From Candidatus Anammoxibacter sp. (GTDB taxonomy: Bacteria > Planctomycetota > Brocadiia > Brocadiales > Anammoxibacteraceae), in NCBI GenBank assembly GCA_021777105.1, contig JAIQZQ010000037.1, positions 62,001 through 126,000 on the forward strand: 64,000 nt of DNA, in the 5' to 3' direction. This document shows positions 55,918 to 62,627 of this stretch, one piece after another. Within the stretch, counting starts at the first letter, position 1. Each line of letters opens with the position of its first letter. A program made the translations under genes and the position numbers. A model generated the notes under the pieces. That model saw only the letters and a program-made list of their open reading frames with translations, had not been told where the DNA came from and did not search any database.

Positions 55918-56298
55918 TCAAAAAGCGCGGGACGTAACGCTTCCAACCCATACCGCGCCAAGTCCGAAGATGATATTCATGGCAACATTAGCGCCGGCTT
56001 TTAAAGCCTGGCCGTCATGAAACATGGACAACGTCTCGGAGCTAAACGCTGAAAATGTGGTAAATCCGCCCAAAATGCCTATCATGATAAACATGCGAAG
56101 TTCATGGCTCAGGATCTGACGTGTTTCCACAAGAGCCGCTATTAAACCAATAAGAAAACATCCGGCTATATTTACAGTAACCGTGCCGTATGGAAAACCA
56201 TGATGCGCCGGCGCAATCTTGTTCGCTAATCCGCCAAGGTAATATCTGCAAATCGAGCCTATAAAACCCCCGGCTCCTATTAAAAGTATTTTTATCAT
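55918..56298 (-). CDS. crcB: Fluoride channel CrcB/Fluc
   Basis: 126 residues from ATG 56298 (MIKILLIGAGGFIGSICRYYLGG), the normal length. An upstream start at 56358 lacks homology. Four membrane helices, with GTVTVNIAGCFLIGLI (Asn of the pore) and the hallmark GGFTTFSAFSSE. It exports fluoride as a dual-topology dimer. No fluoride riboswitch is recognisable upstream. Confidence 0.93.
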   Translation of the reverse strand: MIKILLIGAGGFIGSICRYYLGGLANKIAPAHHGFPYGTVTVNIAGCFLIGLIAALVETRQILSHELRMFIMIGILGGFTTFSAFSSETLSMFHDGQALKAGANVAMNIIFGLGAVWVGSVTSRAF

Positions 56299-56389
56299 TG
56301 AATACCGCCAAAATTTATGAAAAACAAGGAATTGAAATTTATATATCAAAAAAAACACAAATAAGCGCGTTTAATTATAAGGAGCAATT

Positions 56390-56647
56390 TTATTGCATTT
56401 CGGCATCTTCAAGCTTTCCCGAAATTTCATCTAAAGATTTCCCGCCCTTTTCCTTTGATCTTTCTTGTAAAAAAGAGTTAAACTTTTCGCTTTCCCCTAA
56501 AGCTTTAACTTCTTTTTCAAATTCATCAGCTTCTTCAAGAATATATTGCGCCCCATCCGCGCCTTGTATCATAATTGAGTCGAACCTGGCCATACTCAAT
56601 ATTGTATCAATTGAAGGATGCTCTTTTTTTAAATCAACAGTCTTCAT
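56390..56647 (-). CDS. Antitoxin partner of RelE-like toxin
   Basis: 85 residues. It starts MKTVDLKKEHPSIDTILSMA and contains ILEEADEFEKEVKALGES, a form common for small antitoxins encoded next to RelE-like toxins. Its start overlaps the toxin stop (ATGA). The tail is charged. Confidence 0.72.
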   Translation of the reverse strand: MKTVDLKKEHPSIDTILSMARFDSIMIQGADGAQYILEEADEFEKEVKALGESEKFNSFLQERSKEKGGKSLDEISGKLEDAEMQ

Positions 56648-56937
56648 AATTCAACCTCCCTATTTCTTATGTATAGAATATTATGTATCTTATGACCTAT
56701 AGCAAGGATGTTTACACTGTTTCGTTCCTTAATTTCATAGAATACACGATATTCTCCTATTCGCAATTCCCAACCCGCCAAAGGGTTATCCCGGAGCTTT
56801 TTTCTCTTTTTCGATTGAACATCCGCTTCATATTGTAAATATTTTTTAATAGCATTTACAATGATTTTTTGAATATACGGGCTAAAATAATCCAAATCTA
56901 ATTCCGCCCCGGGTTTTATTTCAATATAAAATTTCAT
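56644..56937 (-). CDS. RelE/ParE-superfamily toxin
   Basis: 97 residues. RelE fold features are KKLRDNPLAGWELRIGEYRVFYEI and VNILAIGHKIHNILY. The order is toxin then antitoxin, with a 4-nt overlap. It probably cleaves mRNA at the ribosome. Confidence 0.85.
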   Translation of the reverse strand: MKFYIEIKPGAELDLDYFSPYIQKIIVNAIKKYLQYEADVQSKKRKKLRDNPLAGWELRIGEYRVFYEIKERNSVNILAIGHKIHNILYIRNREVEL

Positions 56938-57259
56938 ATTTGTTTTTTTCGAGGTTTACATTGGTCTCAAGCTTGTTCTTTTTAAATCCACATAATCATC
57001 TATTACCGGTTGCAAGCTTGTTAATAGACAATTACTACCTTCTTAAATACAACTCATTATTTTCATCAATTTACGTTAGCATTATTTGCCTAATTGGATT
57101 ATTATAGCTCCATGTATAAGCCTGCGCGACAAAGAAATCACGACTGCGCCATTTTATAGAGCCGGTTGCCAAGCCACTGCCCGGCAACCGGTAATGCGCG
57201 AAGCCTTGGCTTCGTGAATTGTTTCGCTACTAAACTGGAGTTTTGCAGCGAGGAGAATA
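56938..57259. repeat. Intergenic region with REP-like hairpins
   Basis: GCCGGTTGCC..GGCAACCGG at about 57161-57192 and CGAAGCCTTGGCTTCG just after form consecutive hairpins. No gene. Confidence 0.5.
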
Positions 57260-58339
57260 GTGGCACAGGCATCCTTGCCTGTGTTTCATAAGTTAAAAAC
57301 ATTCATGGATACATTAATAGAAGACAAAATTCATCTGCCGGGTTATCCCGCCAATCTGGACAAAGCCGTGGGAATTACAACCACAGTGCCGATTGAAATC
57401 ATTTTTGCCGCCGGCTATATCCCCATAGATCTGAACAACGTCTTTATAAGCGACGACGACCCTTACGGCATGGTTGACGACGCTGAACTAAACGGCCTGC
57501 CGCGAAACACCTGCGCATGGACAAAGGGTGTATACGCCGCAGCTGTAAAGACCGGGGTAAAAAAGATAGTCGGCGTTGTGCAGGGCGATTGCAGCCACAC
57601 TCACGCCCTAATGGACATATTTGAATCAGAAGGATTTGAAGTTGTGCCTTTTGAATACCCTTATAAAAGAGATAAAAACAGGCTGGAGGAATATCTTAAA
57701 TCGTTTGCCCACAAGTTTGGGGCTGATTTCAATAAAATTGACAAGATGAAGAAAGCGCTGGACCGTATACGCGCGAACGTTCATGAAATTGATAGACTTG
57801 CCTGGCAGGAAAACAGGGTTAATGGAGAAGAGAACCACATATGGAACGTCTCCACCAGCGATATGGCGGGCGATTATGAATCATATGAGAAACGCGCAGT
57901 GGAATTTCTGAATAAAGCTAAGTCGCGCCAACCGATTGATCATAAGTTAAGAATTGGGTATATAGGCATACCCCCAATCTGCGACGATCTCTACTCGTTT
58001 CTTGCCGAACTAAGGTGCCATGTGGTGTTTAACGAATCTCAACGCCAATTCAGCATGCCGTTCACAACCGATTCACTTGCCGAACAGTACACCCTATACA
58101 CATATCCTTACGACGTTTTTGCAAAACTTGAAGATATAGAACGCGAGATTGAAAGGCGCAAGATAGACGGGGTAATATCGTATGTTCAAAATTTCTGCCA
58201 CAGGCCCATTTACGAAAAGATAATCCGAAACCGGTTAAAGGTTCCCATACTATCCCTGGATTTCGACAAACCCGGCTCCCTCAACGGCGCCATGCGCACA
58301 AGAATCGAAGCCTTCTCGGAAATGCTGAAAAAAAGATGA
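57260..58339 (+). CDS. 2-hydroxyacyl-CoA dehydratase D-component family protein (HgdB-like)
   Basis: 359 residues from GTG 57260 (GAGGAG site), or 344 from ATG 57305. The first 15 codons lie in a short palindrome, so the later start is possible. The fold type is HgdB/BcrC: TTTVPIEIIFAAGYIPIDLNN, a conserved Cys in LPRNTCAWTKGVY and GDCSHTHAL, and FCHRPIYEKIIRNRLKVPIL. These place cysteines for a [4Fe-4S] cluster. Characterised relatives need a second subunit and an ATP-dependent activator, neither of which is nearby. The function is therefore open; single-subunit homologues of unknown role are common. Confidence 0.85.
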   Translation: MAQASLPVFHKLKTFMDTLIEDKIHLPGYPANLDKAVGITTTVPIEIIFAAGYIPIDLNNVFISDDDPYGMVDDAELNGLPRNTCAWTKGVYAAAVKTGVKKIVGVVQGDCSHTHALMDIFESEGFEVVPFEYPYKRDKNRLEEYLKSFAHKFGADFNKIDKMKKALDRIRANVHEIDRLAWQENRVNGEENHIWNVSTSDMAGDYESYEKRAVEFLNKAKSRQPIDHKLRIGYIGIPPICDDLYSFLAELRCHVVFNESQRQFSMPFTTDSLAEQYTLYTYPYDVFAKLEDIEREIERRKIDGVISYVQNFCHRPIYEKIIRNRLKVPILSLDFDKPGSLNGAMRTRIEAFSEMLKKR

Positions 58340-58877
58340 TGATTTAGTGTGTTTTAACTAATTCGTTGTAAGGGGCGCTCATAGCGCCATACTTCCCCTT
58401 TAGCAAAGGGAGCAAGGGGGATTTGAATAGTTTAACTTTCCTTTATTTATTTCCGAGCCTTATGCAAAATTCGGGGATAAATCTTTACACTGACAGAGTT
58501 CTAGCCTGCATTGCAATACTTTTTCTTTTTGAGCCCTTAGTTCAAATCCTCCACGATTTGAACCCTGCCAGGCCTTAGCGCAACTCCAGTTACGAGAGTG
58601 TTTAATTCATCATTCGTTATTCAGTGTTCAACATTCATTATTCGCTTGTAACGGTGACGCCACCATCAACTACAAAAAAGCCGATCAAGTCGAAGTCTAT
58701 TTTAAGTCAGGTCTGTATTAGTTTAGAGTTGCGAGATTAGAGTTATGAGGGAAAGCAGAGGAATAATCAGGGGGGCTTGGTAAATTATAGAGAATACCAA
58801 TGTCACGTCGGCGCTTGCCCTTCACTGGCTGATTTAGCTGGTTGAAAAAATTAATTGCAAACTCAGGCAGGGAGGGA
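58340..58877. repeat. Intergenic region with decayed repeats
   Basis: 58380-58430 holds GGGGCGC..GCGCC and CCCCTTTAGCAAAGGG hairpins. 58600-58720 resembles units inside the array at 62.7-63.3 kb (CATTATTCGCTTGTAACGGT, then AAGTCGAAGTCTATTTTAAG and TCAGGTCTG). No gene. Confidence 0.5.
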
Positions 58878-58883
58878 TATAAT
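58855..58883 (+). promoter_or_regulatory. Strong sigma70-type promoter for a candidate small RNA
   Basis: TTGCAA (58855-58860), an exact 17-nt spacer and consensus TATAAT (58878-58883). No coding start follows before a terminator 50 nt downstream. Confidence 0.65.
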
Positions 58884-58889
58884 TAAATT

Positions 58890-58962
58890 ACAAATTGGCA
58901 ATAGCCACATGCTGTCCCTTCGGGGACGGACTAAAAAGCCCCTGATTAAAGGGGCTTTTTTT
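58890..58962 (+). ncRNA. Candidate small structured RNA of about 73 nt
   Basis: Transcription from the TATAAT promoter would give a short RNA with a GTCCC-TTCG-GGGAC hairpin (UUCG tetraloop, 58914-58927) and then the terminator AAAAAGCCCC..GGGGCTTTTTTT. No peptide is encoded. It faces the leftward MazF relic and overlaps its 3' end by 17 nt, so antisense action is conceivable (inference). Confidence 0.5.
58933..58962. terminator. Bidirectional Rho-independent terminator
   Basis: AAAAAGCCCC-TGATTAAA-GGGGCTTTTTTT. It has A tracts on the left and T tracts on the right, so it can stop both the rightward candidate RNA and the leftward MazF-like gene, whose stop codon lies in the loop. Confidence 0.85.
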
Positions 58963-59348
58963 GTTTCAGCACAGTATTCACTACTGCTTCTTGAACTCTT
59001 TTAAATTCATTTATAGGTAGTTGTCCCAGCTTGTGAGTTATCCTCTTGCTATCAAATAAACGCAACTGCGTCAGCATAACACACTGCTCCTTGCCATGCA
59101 GCTTAATCTGAGATAAGCGGGTTAGCTTTAATCCTTGTCGTCAGTGGGATACCCCAGAATATCAGTTTATTAAATTTACGCAAGACTAATACAGGACGAT
59201 TATAGTGTTTATTTTTTCCGTTTGCCTCATCACCAATATTGAGCCCCACACTACACCACCATATTTCCCGCTCTTTAAAAGTGGGCGCATGATGTTGCGT
59301 ATCAAGCTTGATTTTTAGTTTGTTCCAATCATCAAAATTCCTTTTCAT
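58946..59348 (-). pseudogene. MazF/PemK-family toxin gene with frameshift
   Basis: The open part (59103-59348) reads FKEREIWWCSVGLNIGDEAN and RPVLVLRKFNKLIFWGIPLT, then ends early at PLISD. Shifting one frame near 59110 continues as LSQIKLHGKEQCVMLTQLRL, FDSKRITHKLGQLP and so on to a stop at 58946, the family's normal C-terminus. It is a recently broken endoribonuclease toxin of MazF/PemK type. Confidence 0.8.
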
Positions 59349-59674
59349 TTAATGCCAAACAATTCTTTTATTTTCGTTTTTATTATGGAGTTGCAAGATT
59401 CGTCTATAGTCCCTAAATTTTTTATAACTCTTGATTTTGACAATGTAGCCAATTTGTAAACTCGGACAACCGAAGGAAATAGTAAACCCGCTTTTTGCCA
59501 ATCATCAATAATAATATCATACCTACTTCGTTAGTCGCTGCTGGTGACTTTTGCCACAACAACATCTTCCATATCTGTTTGGGCTAATACTACAGTAGGT
59601 CGTTTAGTTTCCATTGTTCCATCACTATGTGGAAATCTTATTAGTAATATTTCGCCAAATTTATAAGCTGGCAT
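59345..59674 (-). pseudogene. MazF/PemK-family toxin gene with in-frame stop
   Basis: It reads MPAYKFGEILLIRFPHSDGT, KRPTVVLAQTDMEDVVVAKV, TSSD, then TAA, and resumes in the same frame RSRYDIIIDDWQKAGLLFPS, VVRVYKLATL and so on to 59345. One codon has become a stop. It overlaps the antitoxin gene end by 14 nt and the next relic by ATGA. It is the toxin of an otherwise regular pair. Confidence 0.78.
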
Positions 59675-59858
59675 AAGCAGAATCCTTTTTTGAATATCCT
59701 TTCATGAAGTCCGCGGCAACAGCATTATCCCATGCCTTATCTTCTAAATCATCCTCCAGAAAAACAATCAAAACCTTTTTATCTACTTTATAAGGTATTT
59801 CCTCTAGTAGTTCAATTTTGCCGTTATGGCAAAGGCCTTGTATTGCGGGAATTGACAT
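59661..59858 (-). CDS. Antitoxin of the broken MazF-like pair
   Basis: 65 residues. IQGLCHNGKIELLEEIPYKV is the short beta-barrel-like N-terminus seen in many VapB/DUF2281-type antitoxins, followed by a tail ending DSAYASL. The frame is intact although the toxin downstream is interrupted. GGAGAT precedes the ATG. Confidence 0.7.
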   Translation of the reverse strand: MSIPAIQGLCHNGKIELLEEIPYKVDKKVLIVFLEDDLEDKAWDNAVAADFMKGYSKKDSAYASL

Positions 59859-59945
59859 AATAATCTCCTATTTATACAAACGAGAACTAAGGGGCAGGCT
59901 TATAATGTTATTTTAAAAACAATGACTATAAAAACGAGAAACAGT

Positions 59946-60275
59946 TTAATTTGGATCTATTGATATCTCTACACAATCTTCTAAAATTATCTCAACAAAA
60001 GGATCTTCTTTCGTAAAATCTTCATATTTAAATGGATGTGTCTCAATTCTGGCATCTATTTTAATCAAATATGGATTAATCCTTTTTCTATCAAAAAACC
60101 TGATGCCGGTGAAATCTTTTGATACTAATGCAACGTCTATATCACTCCATTTCCCGGCAGCCCCTTTTGCATACGAACCAAAAATTAGAGCTCTTTCTAT
60201 GCGCAGTCCATTATAAGAGAGTATAGAGAGCAATTTTTTAATTTTACTATTTATTTCATTTGAGATATAAGCCAT
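59946..60275 (-). CDS. MNT-type nucleotidyltransferase-domain protein
   Basis: 109 residues. The pol-beta nucleotidyltransferase signature GSYAKGAAGKWSDIDVALVS has both metal Asp residues. The family includes MntA antitoxins of HEPN/MNT modules, which AMPylate their HEPN toxin. No HEPN gene is adjacent, so it may be an orphan. Confidence 0.82.
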   Translation of the reverse strand: MAYISNEINSKIKKLLSILSYNGLRIERALIFGSYAKGAAGKWSDIDVALVSKDFTGIRFFDRKRINPYLIKIDARIETHPFKYEDFTKEDPFVEIILEDCVEISIDPN

Positions 60276-60614
60276 TGGTACATGCCCTTTATTTTTAAAA
60301 ATTGATCCTTTGGCCCAAAGAGCCTCCTGTTAATAATAATTTTAAATGTAACTTAAAAACTTCGTTTTTTAGTCTTGATTTTGGGTCCACTTTAGTTTCA
60401 ATGGCAATAGCGTTCTAAAATCGAAATTTTGAAACGAGTAGAACCGCAGAGTGGTTTATTGTTTTTTTAATTTCGTGTCTATTCGTGTGTTTTTATGGGC
60501 ATGCTTTTGTTTTTGCTTTTTCTCTGTGTAATCTGCGAAATCGGAATTGTGGGACAAGCATTAATGTAAATGATTTGTGGTTGCAACGCAGAGCTAGCCT
60601 TGGGGGTTATGGTA
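60276..60614. other. Intergenic region without genes
   Basis: 340 nt with a T-rich stretch near 60455-60520 that resembles 42860-43075. Nothing else is recognised. Confidence 0.4.
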
Positions 60615-60896
60615 TTATGGGCGTTTTTCAGGATTTTGCCTATTGTCAAAAACTGAATGGATTATAATTTCATCGCCTTCAATTGTATAAATTATTGAAA
60701 AAGGAAATCTCCTAATAACACAATTCCGGTAATTGGAATAACTTTTCACATAGATTTCAGGAAATTCTAGAATGTTACGCAACGAAGTTTCTACACAATC
60801 AAGAAAATCAAAACCAAGCCCTTTTCTTTGTAACTCGTACCACATAAAAGCCAATTCTATATCTTCTTGAGACCTATCTGTGTAGTAAAGTTTCAT
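60615..60896 (-). CDS. ParE/RelE-type toxin
   Basis: 93 residues. YYTDRSQEDIELAFMWYELQ, GLGFDFLDCVETSLRNI, and the C-terminal RNCVIRRFPFSIIYTIEGDE then VFDNRQNPEK are typical of the ParE-like group paired with TIGR02574 antitoxins. Its ATG overlaps the antitoxin stop. Confidence 0.87.
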   Translation of the reverse strand: MKLYYTDRSQEDIELAFMWYELQRKGLGFDFLDCVETSLRNILEFPEIYVKSYSNYRNCVIRRFPFSIIYTIEGDEIIIHSVFDNRQNPEKRP

Positions 60897-61120
60897 TTAT
60901 ACTTATTCCTTAATTCATTATGGACATCTTCCCAATCATGAAGCTGTAATTCCCCATTTTTGTACGCGCTATATCTCTTCTCTAATTCAACCTTTCGCCA
61001 TTCCGGCATTGGTAGTTTAGAATTACCGGCGGCAATTGAATCCCAAATATCTTCTACTAATAACAATTTTTCAGACAAGCCCAGATTGCCTATTTCTTTA
61101 ATAATCTCTTTCGACTTCAT
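60893..61120 (-). CDS. Addiction-module antitoxin (TIGR02574-like)
   Basis: 75 residues from ATG 61120 with GAGGCG upstream. An alternative start at 61147 lacks a site. LGLSEKLLLVEDIWDSIAA and MPEWRKVELEKRYSAYKNGE are characteristic of this antitoxin family. It is coupled to the ParE-like toxin by a 4-nt overlap. Confidence 0.85.
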   Translation of the reverse strand: MKSKEIIKEIGNLGLSEKLLLVEDIWDSIAAGNSKLPMPEWRKVELEKRYSAYKNGELQLHDWEDVHNELRNKYK

Positions 61121-61483
61121 ATAAGCGCCTCTTTTAAGGTTTATCAAATTCTGGTTTATATTATTTTAACTATAGGTGAATGTTTATTATGATTTATCAC
61201 TTTATATACGTCAATAGATAAAAGCTGAGGCGCCACTAAGCCTCTAAGGCACAAAAAAACTAATTTTGATTGAACCAAGGTTAAACAGAGTTTCAAAGTC
61301 AATTGCGTTTAAAAATCAGAGTTTTGGAACGAGTAAGAACGCAGAACGGTTTTTGCAAATATTAAAAAGATTAGTTTTATGAATTTTTATAATTTGGGAG
61401 CCGTTATTCTAATTATTTCACTTTCATAAAAAACATTTAGGGGCGCCCAATTGCTTCTGTAGACTAGAGATATATATTTCAAA
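61121..61483. other. Intergenic region without recognised features
   Basis: 363 nt, AT-rich, with no gene, hairpin or repeat that I can support. Confidence 0.4.
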
Positions 61484-61657
61484 TTATTTAACTTTGCTTT
61501 TCTTCTTAGCTTCCAAAAGTCCACGAGTTTCTAATGCCTCTATTATTAGTTTCCTAAGCACCCAAGCAGTAGTTCTGTCATCTTCTTTTGCCAAAGACTG
61601 AACTATTGCGTTTATTTTTGAATCTACCCTTACAGTCAGCACAACTTCCTTTTTCAT
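61484..61657 (-). CDS. Small ribbon-helix-helix DNA-binding protein
   Basis: 57 residues from ATG 61657. The 23 codons upstream of it read through a palindromic operator and are probably not translated. VVLTVRVDSKINAIVQSLAK is the RHH beta strand and first helix, and TTAWVLRKLIIEALETRG the second. The tail is Lys-rich. It probably represses itself and the divergent gene at 61859 through the four-box site at 61710-61769. Confidence 0.78.
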   Translation of the reverse strand: MKKEVVLTVRVDSKINAIVQSLAKEDDRTTAWVLRKLIIEALETRGLLEAKKKSKVK

Positions 61658-61709
61658 ATCTATTCTATTAACTTGTTTTCCTAGTTTTAAAAATAAAAGA
61701 CCAAATAAA

Positions 61710-61769
61710 GAATACATTGAATACAATTGTGATTGACATTACAACAGATACATTGTATTCTTTGTATTC
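61710..61769. promoter_or_regulatory. Symmetric four-box operator with promoter
   Basis: GAATACA at 61710 and 61719, and TGTATTC at 61754 and 61763. The two tandem pairs have 9-bp spacing and mirror each other exactly around 61739.5. TTGACA (61733-61738), 17 nt and TATTCT (61756-61761) lie inside and point rightward. Paired tandem boxes are how RHH dimers bind. Confidence 0.78.
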
Positions 61770-61858
61770 GCTTAGTTTCTGTTTTGTTATTTATCAGGAA
61801 ATGGAAAGTAATAACAGCGTTTAGGTTTTATTGTTTAATGTAGCGCCAACAGGAGAAT

Positions 61859-62110
61859 ATGGAAATGAAAGAAACTAATCCGCTTTTCAAAAAAGAGGAT
61901 AGTCCAATAGATGCTTTAGACAGAATTTGTTACCTTTTACAGTTCATAAGAGAGTTACAAGGTTATAATCGTGATGAATTGGAACTGACAATTATTGGCA
62001 AAGAAGGGTTTCGTTTCTTTTTGAAAATATTAGAACAATCTATAAGACAAATCGCTGATGCTATGAAGGGAGGGGACTCAGATGCAAAGAAGAAGAAGAA
62101 AAGCGGTTAA
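61859..62110 (+). CDS. Hypothetical 83-residue protein divergent from the RHH gene
   Basis: Unrecognised. A good ribosome site (AGGAG) precedes the ATG. The protein is helical and charged (DALDRICYLLQFIRELQGYN, FLKILEQSIRQIADAM) with a C-terminal Lys run. It is divergently transcribed from the RHH gene across the shared operator, which suggests joint control. Confidence 0.65.
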   Translation: MEMKETNPLFKKEDSPIDALDRICYLLQFIRELQGYNRDELELTIIGKEGFRFFLKILEQSIRQIADAMKGGDSDAKKKKKSG

Positions 62111-62231
62111 TAAACGCATCAGGATATTCAGTTTTTATCCACCTTGCCATGTTTTTTTGGCCATACCCATCTATAGTTGTCAACAGCAAAGATTTGCCCA
62201 CAAGCAAAGCTTAAGCTTTGCTACAAGCGAC

Positions 62232-62426
62232 TTAACGACTTATAGGATAGGCGTTGCCGGCAACGCCTTCCTTGAGCTTTCGCTGTTTCGGGGCGACAAT
62301 CGGGTGACCTGAATTCCACTGTCTTTTCATCACATCGTTGAAGTACGACTCAATGTCATAATCATGGGAGGCTAAAATCAAATTTCTTGCTTCCCTTACT
62401 TCCCTTACTATTGAATCATTAATCAT
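62232..62426 (-). CDS. Small hypothetical protein
   Basis: 64 residues from ATG 62426, which has TTGGAGG upstream. Earlier Mets lack one. MINDSIVREVREARNLILAS and DIESYFNDVMKRQWNSGHPI resemble short proteins often found beside toxin-antitoxin genes in environmental bacteria. The last 15 codons run into a GTTGCCGGCAAC palindrome, so the original C-terminus may have been altered. Confidence 0.6.
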   Translation of the reverse strand: MINDSIVREVREARNLILASHDYDIESYFNDVMKRQWNSGHPIVAPKQRKLKEGVAGNAYPISR

Positions 62427-62627
62427 AATCCTGTCCTCCAAATAATTCATCCGGTGTGCATATAGTAGGCAAAAAATATCTAGCCTCACTTACAATAAAA
62501 TGCCTTCAGCGCTACCTCCCTTTTAAATAATGTCAACATAAGTTTTGAGTTGCGAGATTAGAGTATTGAGGAAGAGCGGGATGTCGCTTCCGAAGTATTT
62601 GTTTTTCCTCAAAACTCATTACTGGAG

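Noticed and set aside
56299-56390. Fluoride riboswitch ahead of crcB
   Set aside because: The region is too short and lacks the conserved pseudoknot core.
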